Part shown: piece by piece, positions 1-13,500 of the stretch | How positions within the stretch are numbered: the first letter of the stretch is position 1 | Layout of the letters: every line of letters starts with the position of its first letter | Assembly: GCA_022747635.1 (NCBI GenBank) | Contig: JAKTNV010000023.1 | Coordinates: 8,165,630 to 8,229,629 of the forward strand | Direction of reading: 5' to 3' | Source: Hetaerina americana | Lineage: Eukaryota; Arthropoda; Insecta; Odonata; Calopterygidae | Length of the DNA: 64,000 nt | Translations under genes and position numbers: made by a program | The notes under the pieces: generated by a model | What the model saw: the letters and a program-made list of their open reading frames with translations, nothing else | What the model was told of the DNA's origin: nothing | The model's database searches: none

Positions 1-3000
1 CCCGTTTCCTGATCTCACAACCCATCCCGTCCGTAGATGGCACACACAGCCTGGCCCCGGAGTTTCTTCCCTTCATCCCCTACCCCCCTTTCCCGATCTC
101 ACAACCCATCCCGTCCGTAGATGGCACACAGATCCTGGCCCCGGAGTTCCTTCCCTTCAATTCTCCCCCCTTTCCTGATATCACAACCCATCCCGTCCGT
201 ATATGGCACACACATCCTGGCCCCGGAGTTCCTTCCCTTAATTCCCCCCCCTTTCCTGATCTCACAACCCATCCCGTCCGTAGATGGCACACATATCCTG
301 GCCCCGGAGTTCCTTCTCTTCATCCCCTCCCCCCCTTTCCTGATCTCACAACCCATCCCGTCCGTAGAAGTCCCACATATTCAAGCCCCGGAGTTACTTC
401 CCTTCATTTTCTTCCTCCTTTCCATATCTCACAACCCATCCCGTCCGTAGATGTCACATACATCCTGGCCCCGGAGTTCCTTCCCTTCATCCCCTCCCCC
501 CCCCCTACCTGATCACAAAACCCATCCCGTCCGAAGATTGCACACACATCCTGGCGCCGGAGTTCCTTCCCTTCATCCCCTCCCCCCCTTTCCTGATCAA
601 ACAACCCTTCCCGTCCGTAGATGGCACACACATCCTTGCCCCGGAGTTCCTTCCCTTCATCCCTTCCGCCCCCTTTCCTGATCTCACAACCCATCCCGTC
701 CGTAGACGGCACACACATCCTAGCCCCGGAGTTCCTTCCCTTCATGCCCTCCCCCCCTTTCCTGATCTCACAACACATCCCGTCCGTAGATTGGACACAC
801 ATCCTGGCCCCGGAGTTCCTTCCCTTCATCCCCACCCCCTTTCCTGATCTCACAACCCATCCCGCCCGTAGATTGCACACACATCCTGGCCCCGGAGTTC
901 CTTCCCTTCATCCCCTCCCTCCTTTCCTGATCTCACAACCCATCCGGTCCGTAGATGGAACACACATCCTGGCCCCGGAGTTCCTTCCCTTCATCCCCTC
1001 CCCCCTTTCCTGATCTCACAACCAATCCCGTCCGTAAATGGCACACACATCCTGGCCCCGGAGTTCCTTCCCTTCATCCCCTTCCCCCCCTTTCCTGATC
1101 TCACAACCCATCCCTTCCGTAGATGGCACACACATCCTGGCCCCGGGGTTCCTTCACTTCATCCCCTCCCGCCTTTTCTGATGTGACAAGCCATCCCGTC
1201 CGTAAATGGGACACACATCCTGGCCCCGGAGTTCCTCCCCTTCAACCCCTCCCCCCCTTTCCTAATCACACAACCCATCCCGTCCGTAGATGGCACACAC
1301 ATCCTGGCCCCGGAGTTCCTTCCCTTCATCCCCTCCCACCCTTTCCTGATCTCCAAACCCATCCCGTCCGTAAATGGCACACACATCCTGGCCCCGGACT
1401 TCCTTCCCTTCATCCTCTCCCCCCCTTTCCTGATCTCACAACCCATCCCGTCCGTAGATGGTACACATCCTGGCTCCGGAGTTCCTTCCCTTCATCCCCT
1501 CCCCCCCTTTCCTGATCTCACAACCCATCCCGTCCGTAGATGACACACACATCCTGGCCCCGGAGTTCCTTCCCTTCAATTCTCCCCCCTTTCCTGATAT
1601 CACAACCCATCCCGTCCGTATATGGCACACACATCCTGGCCCCGGAGTTCCTTCCCTTAATTCCCCCCCCTTTCCTGATCTCACAACCCATCCCGTCCGT
1701 AGATGGCACACATATCCTGGCCCCGGAGTTCCTTCTCTTCATCCCCTCCCCCCCTTTCCTGATCTCATAACCCATCCCGTCCGTAGAAGTCCCACATATT
1801 CAAGCCCCGGAGTTACTTCCCTTCATTTTCTTCCTCCTTTCCTTATCTCACAACCCATCCCGTCCGTAGATGTCACATACATCCTGGCCCCGGAGTTCCT
1901 TCCCTTCATCCCCTCCCCCCCCCCCTTACCTGATCTCAAAACCCATCCCGTCCGAAGATTGCACACACATCCTGGCGCCGGAGTTCCTTCCCTTCATCCC
2001 TTCCCCCCCTTTCCTGATCTAACAACCCTTCCCGTCCGTAGATGGCACACACATCCTTGCCCCGGAGTTCCTTCCCTTCATCCCTTCCGCCCCCTTTCCT
2101 GATCTCACAACCCATCCCGTCCGTAGACGGCACACACATCCTGGCCCCGGAGTTCCTTCCCTTCATGCCCTCCCCCCCTTTCCTGATCTCACAACACATC
2201 CCGTCCGTAGATGGGACACACATCCTGGCCCCGGAGTTCCTTCCCTTCATCCCCACCCCCCTTTCCTGATCTCACAACCCATCCGGTCCGTAGATGGAAC
2301 ACACATCCTGGCCCCGGAGTTCCTTCCCTTCATCCCCTCCCCCCTTTCCTGATCTCACAACCAATCCCGTCCGTAAATGGCACACACATCCTGGCCCCGG
2401 AGTTCCTTTCCTTCATCCCCTTCCCCCCCTTTCCTGATCTCACAACCCATCCCTTCCGTAGATGGCACACACATCCTGGCCCCGGGGTTCCTTCCCTTCA
2501 TCCCCTCCCGCCTTTTCTGATGTGACAAGCCATCCCGTCCGTAGATGGGACACACATCCTGGCCCCGGAGTTCCTCCCCTTCAACCCTTCCCCCCCTTTC
2601 CTAATCACACAACCCATCCCGTCCGTAGATGGCACACACATCCTGGCCCCGGAGTTCCTTCCCTTCATCCCCTCCCACCCTTTCCTGATCTCCCAACTCA
2701 TCCCGTCCGTAAATGGCACACACATCCTGGCCCCGGACTTCCTTCCCTTCATCCCCTCCCCCCCTTTCCTGATCTCACAACCCATCCCGTCCGTAGATGG
2801 CACACACATCCTGGCCCCGGAGTTCCTTCCCTTCATTCCCTCCTGCCTTTCCTGATCTCACAACCCATCCCGTCCGTAGATGGCACACACATCCTGGCCC
2901 CGGAGTTCCTTCCCTTCATCCCCTCCCCCCCATTCCTGATCTCACAACCCATCCCGTCCGTAGATGGCACACACATCCTGGCCCAGGAGTTCCTTCCCTT

Positions 3001-4099
3001 CATCCCTTCCCCTTCTTTCCTGATCTCACAACCCATCCTGTCTGTAGATGGCACACACATCCTGGCCCCGGGATTCCTTCCCTTCATCCCCTCCCCCCCA
3101 TCCAGAATCTCACAACCCATCCCGTCCGTAGATGGCACAGATATCCTGGCCCCGGAATTCCTTCCCTTTATCCCCTCCCCCCGATTCCTGATCTCTCAAC
3201 CCATCCCGTCCGAAGATGGCACATACATCCTGGCCCCGGAGTTCCTTCCCTTCATCCCCTCCCCCCTTTCCTGATCTCACAACCCATCCCGTCCGTAGAT
3301 GGCACACACATCCTGGCCCCGGAGTTCCTTCCCTTCATCTCCTGCCTCCCCTTTCCTGATCTCACAACCCATCCCGTCCGCAGATGGCACACACATCCTG
3401 GCCACGGAGTTCATTCCATTCATCCCCCCCCCTTTCCTGATCTCACAACCAATCCCGTCCGTAAATGGCACACACATCCTGGCCCCGGAGTTCCTTTCCT
3501 TCATCCCCTTCCCCCCCTTTCCTGATCTCACAACACATCCCGTCCGTAGATGGCACACACATCCTGGCCCCGGAGTTCCTTCCCTTCATCCCCTCCCCCC
3601 CTTTCCTGATCTCACAACCCATCCCGTCCGTAGATGGCACACACATCCTGGCCCCGGAGTTCCTTCCCTTCATCCCCTCCTTCCCTTTCCTGATCTCACA
3701 ACCCATCCCGTCCGTATATGGCACACACATCCTGGCCCTGGAGTTCCTTCCCTTCTTCCCCTCCCCCCCTTTCCTAATCTCACAACACATCCCGTCCGTA
3801 GATGGCACACACATCCTGGCCCCGGAGGTCCTTCCCTTCATCCCCTCCCCACTTTCCTGATCTCACAACCCATCCCGTCCGTAGATGGCACACACATCCT
3901 TGCCCCGGAGTTCCTTCCCTTTATCCCCTCCCCCCTTTCCTGATCTCACAACCCATCCCGTCCGTAGATTTCACACACATCCTGGCCCCGGAGTTCCTTC
4001 CCTTTATCTTCTCCCTCCCTTTCCTGATCTCACAACCCATCCCGTCCTTAGAATGCCCACATATTCAAGCCCCGGAGTTCCTTCCCTTCATCCCCTTCC
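1..4099 (+). repeat. Left-end 4.1-kb higher-order block, copy 1 (5' end may lie outside the window)
   Basis: Position 1 aligns with position 4,100 (shared CCCGTTTCCTGATCTC start and the unusual CACACAGCCTGG head), and the match continues at a constant offset of 4,098-4,099 bp to about 1,570. This makes about 49 monomers a repeat unit. Shared rare markers include GTATATGGCAC heads, CCCTTAATTCC, GTAGACGGCAC, CATCCCGCCCGTAGATTGC, CATCCGGTCCG, and the GATGTGACAAG(C/T)CATCC tail near 1,180 and 5,280. Differences are few, for example TTTC against TTCC at 62-66. Confidence 0.8.
140..2790 (+). repeat. Internal duplication, about 1,420-bp offset (17 monomers)
   Basis: About 140-1,450 is repeated at about 1,560-2,790. 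The offset is 1,419-1,421 bp in the first half (rare TATATGGCAC, AGAAGTCCCACATATTC and TAGACGGCAC monomers match) and falls to 1,339 bp after about 840. One complete monomer (the CCCGCCCGTAGATTGC monomer near 850-930) is missing from the second copy. The single-monomer step is what unequal exchange in register produces. Confidence 0.75.
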
Positions 4100-5670
4100 C
4101 CCGTTTCCTGATCTCACAACCCATCCCGTCCGTAGATGGCACACACAGCCTGGCCCCGGAGTTCCTTCCCTTCATCCCCTACCCCCCTTTCCCGATCTCA
4201 CAACCCATCCCGTCCGTAGATGGCACACAGATCCTGGCCCCGGAGTTCCTTCCCTTCAATTCTCCCCCCTTTCCTGATATCACAACCCATCCCGTCCGTA
4301 TATGGCACACACATCCTGGCCCCAGAGTTCCTTCCCTTAATTCCCCCCCCTTTCCTGATCTCACAACCCATCCCGTCCGTAGATGGCACACATATCCTGG
4401 CCCCGGAGTTCCTTCTCTTCATCCCCTCCCCCCCTTTCCTGATCTCACAACCCATCCCGTTCGTAGAAGTCCCACATATTCAAGCCCCGGAGTTACTTCC
4501 CTTCATTTTCTTCCTCCTTTCCTTATCTCACAACCCATCCCGTCCGTAGATGTCACATACATCCTGGCCCCGGAGTTCCTTCCCTTTATCCCCTCCCCCC
4601 CCCTACCTGATCACAAAACCCATCCCGTCCGAAGATTGCACACACATCCTGGCGCCGGAGTTCCTTCCCTTCATCCCCTCCCCCCCTTTCCTGATCAAAC
4701 AACCCTTCCCGTCCGTAGATGGCACACACATTCTTGCCCCGGAGTTCCTTCCCTTCATCCCTTCCGCCCCCTTTCCTGATCTCACAACCCATCCCGTCCG
4801 TAGACGGCCCACACATCCTGGCCCCGGAGTTCCTTCCCTTCATGCCCTCCCTTCCTTTCCTGATCTCACAACACATCCCGTCCGTAGATTGGACACACAT
4901 CCTGGCCCCGGAGTTCCTTCCCTTCATCCCCACCCCCCTTTCCTGATCTCACAACCCATCCCGCCCGTAGATTGCACACACATCCTGGCCCCGGAGTTCC
5001 TTCCCTTCATCCCCTCCCTCCTTTCCTGATCTCACAACCCATCCGGTCCGTAGATGGAACACACATCCTGGCCCCGGAGTTCCTTCCCTTTATCCCCTCC
5101 CCCCTTTCCTGATCTCACAACCAATCCCGTCCGTAAATGGCACACACATCCTGGCCCCGGAGTTCCTTCCCTTCATCCCCTTCCCCCCCTTTCCTGATCT
5201 CACAACCCATCCCTTCCGTAGATGGCACACACATCCTGGCCCCGGGGTTCCTTCCCTTCATCCCCTCCCGCCTTTTCTGATGTGACAAGTCATCCCGTCC
5301 GTAGATGGGACACACATCCTGGCCCCGGAGTTCCTCCCCTTCAACCCCTCCCCCCCTTTCCTAATCACACAACCCATCCCGTCCGTAGATGGCACACACA
5401 TCCTGGCCCCGGAGTTCCTTCCCTTCATCCCCTCCCACCCTTTCCTGATCTCCCAACCCATCCCGTCCGTAAATGGCACACACATCCTGGCCCCGGACTT
5501 CCTTCCCTTCATCCCCTCCCCCCTTTCCTGATCTCACAACCCATCCCGTCCGTAGATGGTACACATCCTGGCCCCGGAGTTCCTTCCCTTCATCCCCTCC
5601 CCCCCTTTCCTGATCTCACAACCCATCCCGTCCGTAGATGACACACACATCCTGGCCCCGGAGTTCCTTC
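4100..5670 (+). repeat. Left-end 4.1-kb block, copy 2 (partial)
   Basis: Repeats positions 1 to about 1,570 at an offset of 4,099 bp. It retains the GATTGC monomer missing from the 1.56-2.79 kb copy, so it derives from the 1-1,570 arrangement. The match ends near 5,670, where position 1,575 continues as AATTCTCCCC but this copy continues as ATCACCTCCCC. Confidence 0.78.
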
Positions 5671-8600
5671 CCTTCATCACCTCCCCCCCTTTCCTGATCT
5701 CACAACCCATCCCGTCCGTAGATGGCACACACATCCTGGCCCCGGAGTTCCTTCCCTTCATCCCCTCCCCCCTTTCCTTATCTCACAACCCATCCCGTCC
5801 GTAGATGGCACACACATCCTGGCCCCGGAGTTCCTTCCCTTCATCCCCTCCCCCATTTCCTGATCTCACAACCCATCCCGTCCGTAGATGGCACACACAT
5901 CCTGGCCCCGGAGTTCCTTCCCTTCATACCCTGCCCCCCTTTCCTGATCTCACAACCCATCCCGTCCGTAGATGGCACACACATCCTGGCCCTTGAGTTC
6001 CATCCCTTTATCCCCTCCCCCCTTTCCTGATCTCACAACCCATCCCGTCCGTAGATGGCACACACATACTGGCCCCGGTGTTCCTTCCCTTCAACCCCTC
6101 CCCCCCTTTCCTGATCTCACAACCCATTCCGTCCGTAGATGGCACACACATCCTGGCCCCGGAGTTCCTTCCCTTCATCCTTTCCCCCCTTTCCTGATGT
6201 CACAACCCATCCCGTCCGTAGATTACACACATCCTGGCCCCGAAGTTCCTTCCTTTCATCCCCTCCCCACCTTTCCTGATCTCACAACCCATCCCGTCCG
6301 TAGATGGCACACACATCCTGGCCCCGGAGTTCCTTCCCTTCATCCCCTCCCCCCTTTCCTGATCTCACAACCCATCCCATCCGTAGATGGCACACACAAC
6401 CTGACCCCGGAGTTCCTTCCCTTCATCCCCTCCCCCCTCTCCTGATCTCACAACCCATCCGGTCCGTCGATGGCACCCACATCCTGGCCCCGGAGTTCCT
6501 TCCCTTCATCCCCTCCCCACTATCATGATCTCAACACCCATCCCGTCCGTAGAATACCCACATATTCAAGCCCCGGAGTTCCTTCCCTTCACCCCCTTTC
6601 CTCCTTTTCAGATCTCACAACCCATCCCGTCCGTAGATGGCACACACATCCTGGCCCCGGAGTTCCTTCCCTTCATCCCCTTCCCCCCCTTTCCTGATCT
6701 CACAACCCATCCCGTCCGTAGATGGCACACACATCCTGGCCCCGGAGTTCCTTCCCTTCATCCCCTGCCCCCCTTTCCTGATCTCACAATACATTCCGTC
6801 CGTAGATGGCACAAACATTCTGGCCCCGGAGTTCCTTCCCTTCATCACCTTCCCCCACCTTTCCTGATCTCACAACCCATCCCGTCCGTAGATGGCACAC
6901 ACATCCCGGTCCCTGAGTTCCTTCCCTTCACCCCTTCCCCCCCCTTTCCTGATCTCACAACCCATCCTGTCTGTAGATGGCACACACATCCTGGCCCTGG
7001 AATTCCTTCCCTTCATTCCCTCCCCCCCTTTCCTGATCTAACAACCCTTCCCGTCCGTTGATAGCACACACATCCTGGCCCCGGACTTCCTTCCCTTCAT
7101 CCCCTCCCCCCTTTCCTGATCTCACAACCCATCCCGTCCGTAGATGGCACACATATCCTGGCCCCGGAGTTCCTTCCCTTCATCCCCTCCCCCCATTCCT
7201 GTTCTCACAACCCATCCCGTCCGTAGATGGCACACACATCCTGGCCCCGGAGTTCCCTCCCTTCATCCCCCCCCTTTCCTGATCTCACAACCCATCCCGT
7301 CCGTAGATGGCACACATATCCTGGCCCCGGAGTTTCTTCCCTTCATCCCCTTCCCCCTTTCCTGATCTCACAAGCCATCCCGTCCGTAGATGGCACCCAC
7401 ATCCTGGCCCCGGAGTTCCTTCCCTTCATCCCCTCCCCCCTTTCCTGATCTCTTAACCCATCCCGTCCGTCGATGGCACACACATCCTGGCCCCGGAGTT
7501 CCTTCCCTTTATCCCCTCCCCCCTTTTCCTGATCTCACAACACATCCCGTCCGTAGATGGCACACACATCCTGGCCCCGGAGTTCCTTCCCTTCATCCCC
7601 TCCCCCCCTTTCATGATCTCACAACCCATCCCGTCCGTAGATGGCACACACATCCTAGCCCCGGATTTCCTTCCCTTCATCCCCTCCCCCCCTTTCCTTA
7701 TCTCACAACCCATCCCGTCCGTAGATGGCACACACATCCTGGCCCCGGAGTTCCTTTCCTTTATCCGCTCCCCCCTTTCATGATCTCACAACCCATCCTG
7801 TCCGTAGATGGCACACACATCCTGGCTCCGGAGTTCCTTCCCTTCATCCCCTCCCCCCCTATCCTAATCTCACAACATATCCCGTCTGTTGATGACACAC
7901 ACATCCTGGCCCCGGAGTTCCTTCCCTTCATCCCCTCCCCCCTTTCCTGATCTCACAACCCATCCCGTCCGTAGATGGCACACACATCCTGGCCCTGGAA
8001 TTCCTTCCCTTCATTCCCTCCCCCCATTTCCTGATCTAACAACCCTTCCCGTCCGTAGATGGCACACACATCCTGGCCCCGGAGTTCCTTCCCTTCATCC
8101 CCTGCCCCCCTTTCCTGATCTCACAATACATTCCGTCCGTAGAAGGCACAAACATCCTGGCCCTGGAGTTCCTTCCCTTCATCACCTTCCCCACCTTTGC
8201 TGATCTCACAACCCATCCCGTCCGTAGATGGCACACACATACTGGCCCCGGAGTTCCTTCCCTTCATCCCCTCCCCCCCTTTCCTGATCTCACAACCCAC
8301 CCCGTCCGTAGATGGCACACACATCCTGGCCCCGGAGTTCCTTCTCTTCATCCCCTGCCCCCCTTTCCTGATCTCAACACCCATCCCGTCCGTAGATGGC
8401 ACACACATCCTGGCCCCGGAGTACCTTCCCTTCATCCCCTCCCCCCTTTCCTGATCTCACAACCCATCCCGTCTGTAGATGGCACACACATCCTGGCCCT
8501 GGAATTCCTTCCCTTCATTCCCTCCCCCCATTTCCTGATCTAACAACCCTTCCCGTCCGTAGATGGTACACACATCCTGGCCCCGGAGTTCCTTCCCTTC

Positions 8601-10549
8601 ATCCCCTGCCCCCCTTTCCTGATCTCACAATACATTCCGTCCGTAGAAGGCACAAACATCCTGGCCCTGGAGTTCCTTCCCTTCATAACCTTCCATCCCT
8701 TTCCTGATCTCACAACCCATCCTGTCCGTAGATGGCACACACATCCTGGCCCTGGAATTCCTTCCCTTCATTCCCTCCCCCTCTTACCTGATCTAACAAC
8801 CCTTCCCGTCCGTTGATAGCACACACATCCTGGCCCCGGAGTTCCTTCCCTTCATCCCCTCCCCCCTTTCCTGTTCTCACAACATATCCCGTCCGTAGAT
8901 GGCACACACATCCTGGCCCCGGAGTTCCCTCCCTTCATCCCCCCCCCTTTCCTGATCTCACAACCCATCCCGTCCGTAGATGGCACACATATCCTGGCCC
9001 CGGAGTTTCTTCTCTTCATCCCCTTCCCCCTTTCCTGATCTCACAAGCCATCCCGTCCGTAGATGGCGCACACATCCTGGCCCCGGAGTTCCTTCCCTTC
9101 ATCCCCTCCCCCCTTTCCTGATCTCACAACCCATCCCGTCCGTCGATGGCACACACATCCTTGCCCCGGAGTTCCTTCCCTTTATCCCCTCCCCCCTTTA
9201 CCTGATCTCAACACACATCCCGTCCGTAGATGGCACACACATCCTGGCCCCGGAGTTCCTTCCCTTCATCCCCTCCCCCCCTTTCCTGATCTCACCACCC
9301 ATCCCGTCCGCAGATGGCACACACATCCTAGCCCCGGATTTCCTTCCCTTCATCCCCTCCCCCCTTTCCTGAACTCACAACCCATCCCGTCCGTAGATGG
9401 CACACACATCCTGGCTCCGGAGTTCCTTCCCTTCATCACCTTCCCCCCCTTTCCTGATCTCACAACCCATCCTGTGCGTAGATGGCACACACATCCTGGC
9501 CCTGGAATTCCTTCCCTTCATTCCCTCCCCCTCTTACCTGATCTAACAACCCTTCCCGTCCGTTGATAGCACACACATCCTGGCCCCGGAGGACCTTCCC
9601 TTCATCCCCTCCCCCCTTTCCTGTTCTCACAACATATCCCGTCCGTAGATGGCACACACATCCTGGCCCCGGAGTTCCCTCCCTTCATCCCCCCCCCTTT
9701 CCTGATCTCACAACCCATCCCGTCCGTAGATGGCACACATATCCTGGCCCCGGAGTTTCTTCCCTTCATCCCCTTCCCCCTTTCCTGATCTCACAAGCCA
9801 TCCCGTCCGTAGATGGCACACACATCCTGGCCCCGGAGTTCCTTCCCTTCATCCCCTCCCCCTTTCCTGATCTCACAACCCATCCCGTTCGTCGATGGCA
9901 CACACATCCTTGCCCCGGAGTTCCTTCCCTTTATCCCCTCCCCCCTTTTCCTGATCTCAACACACATCCCGTCCGTAGATGGCACACACATCCTGGCCCC
10001 GGAGTTCCTTCCCTTCATCCCCTCCCCCCCTTTCCTTATCTCACCACCCATCCCGTCCGCAGATGGCACACACATCCTAGCCCCGGATTTCCTTCCCTTC
10101 ATCCCCTCCCCCCCTTTCCGGAACTCACAACCCATCCCGTCCGTAGATGGCACACACATCCTGGCTCCGGAGTTCCTTCCCTTCATCCCCTCCCCCCCTT
10201 TCCTAATCCCACAACACATCCCGTCTGTTGATGACACACATATCCTGGCCCCGGAGTTCCTTCCCTTCATCCCCTCCCCCCTTTCCTGATCTCACAACCC
10301 ATCCCGTCCGTAGATGGCACACACATCCTGGCCCTGGAATTCCTTCCCTTCATTCCCTCCCCCCATTTCCTGATCTAACAACCCTTCCCGTCCGTAGATG
10401 GCACACACATCCTGGCCCCGGAGTTCCTTCCCTTCATCCCCTGCCCCCCTTTCCTGATCTCACAATACATTCCGTCCGTATAAGGCACAAACATCCTGGC
10501 CCTGGAGTTCCTTCCCTTCATCACCTTCCCCCCCTTTGCTGATCCCACA
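5671..10549 (+). repeat. A-type mosaic with short local duplications
   Basis: A-type monomers only. Local duplications include about 8,036-8,236 repeated at 8,540-8,740 (504 bp, six monomers) and about 8,710-9,060 repeated at 9,460-9,810 (750 bp, nine monomers, including the TTGATAGCACAC head and the TTCTCACAACATATCC tail). The 6,040-6,870 segment (CACATACTGGCC, the TATCATGATC cassette, GGCACAAACAT) recurs near 10,890-11,700 with losses and gains of monomers. Nothing non-satellite is visible. Confidence 0.75.
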
Positions 10550-13500
10550 ACCCATCCCGTCCGTAGATGGCACACACATCCTGGCCCCGGAGTTCCTTCC
10601 CTTCATCCCCTCCCCCCCTTTCCTGATCTCACAACCGATCCCGTCCGTAGATGTCACACACATCCTGGCCCCGGAGTTCCTTCCCTTCATCCCCTCCCCC
10701 CCTTTCCTGATCTCAACCCCCATCCCGTCCGTAGATGGCACACACATCCTGGCCCCGGAGTTCCTTCCCTTCATCCCCTCCCCCCTTTCCTGATCACAAT
10801 ACCCATCCCGTCCGTAGATGGCACACACATCCTGGCCCCGGAGTTCCTTCCCTTCATCCCCTCCCCCCTTTTCTGATCTCACAACCCATCCCGTCCGTAG
10901 ATGGCACACACATACTGGCCCCAGAGTTCCTTCCCTTCAACCCCTCCCCCCCTTTCCTGATCTCACAACCCATTCCGTCCGTAGATGGCACACACATCCT
11001 GGCCCCGGAGTTCCTCCCCTTCATCCCCTCCCCCCTTTCCTGATGTCACAACCCATCCCGTCCGTAGATGGCACACACATCCTGGCCCCGAAGTTCCTTC
11101 CTTTCATCCCCTCCCCTCCGTTCCTGATCTCACAACCCATCCCGTCCGTAGATGGCACACACATCCTGGCCCCGGAGTTCCTTCCCTTCATCCCCTCCCC
11201 CCTTTCCTGATCTCACAACCCATCCCGTCCGTAGATGGCACACACATCCTGGCCCCGGAGTTCCTTCCCTTCATCCCCTCCCCCCTATCATGATCTCAAC
11301 ACCCATCCCGTCCGTAGAATACCCACATATTCAAGCCCCGGAGTTCCTTCCCTTCACCCCCTTTCCTCCTTTTCAGATCTCACAACCCATCCCGTCCGTA
11401 GATGGCACACACATTCTGGCCCTGGAGTTCCTTCCCTTCATCCCCTGCCCCCCTTTCCTGATCTCACAACCCATCCCGTCCGTAGATGGCACACATCCTG
11501 GCCCTGGAATTCTTTCCCTTCATTCCCTCCCCCCATTTCCTGATCTAACAACCCTTCCCGTCCGTAGATGGCACACACATCCTTGCCCCGGAGTTCCTTC
11601 CCTTCATCCCCTGCCCCCCTTTCCTGATCTCATAAAACATTCCGTCCGTAGATGGCACAAACATCCTGGCCACGGAGTTCCTTCCCTTCATCACCTTCCC
11701 CCCCTTTCCTGATCTCACAATCCATCCCGTCCGTAGATGGCATACACATCCTGGCCCCGGAGTTTCTTCCCTTCATCCCCTCCCCCCTTTCCTGATCTCA
11801 CAAGCCATCCCGTCCGTAGATGGCACACACATCCTGGCCCCGGAGTTCCTTCCCGTCATCCCCTCCCCCCTTTCCTGATCTCACAACCCATCCCGTCCGT
11901 CGATGGCACACACATCCTGGCCCCGGAGTTCCTTCCCTTTATCCCCTCCCCCCTTTTCCTGATCTCACAACACATCCCGTCCGTAGATGGCACACACATC
12001 CTGGCCCCGGACTTTCTTCCCTTCATCCCCTCCCCCCCTTTCCTGATCTCACCACCCATCCCGTCCGTAGATGGCACACACATCCTAGCCCCGGATTTCC
12101 TTCCCTTCATCCCCTCCCCCCCTTCCCTGATCTCACAACCCATCCCGTCCGTAGATGGCACACACATCCTGGCCCCGGAGTTCCTTCCCTTTATCCGCTC
12201 CCCCCTTTCCTTATCTCACAACCCATCCCGTCCGTAGATGGCACACACATCCTGGCTCCGGAGTTCCTTCCCTTCATCCCCTCCCCCCTTTTCCTAATCT
12301 CACAACACATCCCGTCTGTTGATGACACACACATCCTGGCCCCGGAGTTCCTTCCCTTCATCCCCTCCCCCCTTTCCTGATCTCACAACCCATCCCGTCC
12401 GTAGATGGCACACACATCCTGGCCCCGGAGTTCCTTCCCTTCATCCCCTCCCCCCCTTTCCTGATCTCACAACCCATCCCGTCCGTAGATGGCACACACA
12501 TCCTGGCCCCGGAGTCCCTTCCCTTCATCCCCGGCCCCCCTTTCCTGATCTCACAATACATTCCGTCCGTAGATGGCACAAACATCCTGGCCCCGGAGTT
12601 ACTTCCCTTCATCACCTTCCCCCCCTTTCCTATCTCAACACCCATCCCGTCCGTAGATGGCACACACATCCTGGCCCCGTAGTCCCTTCACTTCATCTCC
12701 TCCCCCCTTTCCTCATCTCACAACCCATCCCGTCCGTAGATGGCACACACATCCTGGCCCTAGAATTCCTTCCCTTCATTCCCTCCCCCTCTTTCCTGAT
12801 CTAACAACCCTTCCCGTCCGTAGATGGCACACATCTCCTGGCCCCGGAGTTCATTCCCTTCATCCCCTCCCCCCTTTTATTATCTCATAACCCATCCCGT
12901 CCGTAGATGGCACACACATCCTGGCCCCGAAGTTCCTTCTCTTCATCGCCTCCCCCCCTTTCCTGATCTTACAACCCTTCCCGTCCGTAGATGGCACACA
13001 CATCCTGGCCCCGGAGTTCCTTCCCTTCATCCCCTACCCCCCTTTCCCGATCTAACAACCCATCCCGTCCGTAGATGGCACACACATCCTGGCCCCGGAG
13101 TTCCTTCCCTTCAATTCGCCCCCCCTTCCTTATCTCACAACCCATCCCGTCCGTATATGGCACACACATCCTGGCTCCGGAGTTCCTTCCCTTCATCCCC
13201 CCCCTTTCCTGATCTCACAACCCATCCCGTCCGTAGATGGCACACACATCCTGGCCCCGGAGTTCCTTCCCTTCATCCCCCCCTTTCCTGATCTCACAAC
13301 CCATCCCGTCCGTAGAACTCCCACATATTCAAGCCCCGGAGTCACTTCCCTTCATCCACTTCCTCCTTTCCTTATCTCACATCCCATCCCGTCCGTAGAT
13401 GTCACATATATCCTGGCCCCGGAGTTCCTTCCCTTCATCCCCTCCCCCCCCTTTCCTGATCTGACAACCCATCCCCTCCGTAGATGGCAACCACTTTCTG

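Noticed and set aside
404..880. 158-codon glycine/arginine-rich open frame on the - strand, and many like it
   Set aside because: It is the reverse complement of the satellite; opposite-strand frames overlap + strand frames of equal quality, as expected of a stop-poor repeat.
3802..4779. 325-codon open frame on the + strand
   Set aside because: Same cause. It is made of the same satellite monomers and shows no conservation as a unit: near-copies elsewhere break at different monomers.
6521..6532. TATCATGATCTC as a TATA-like element or ATCATGAT palindromic operator
   Set aside because: It is a two-base variant of the normal TTTCCTGATCTC tail of the monomer, and the palindrome is only 8 bp; no gene lies downstream.
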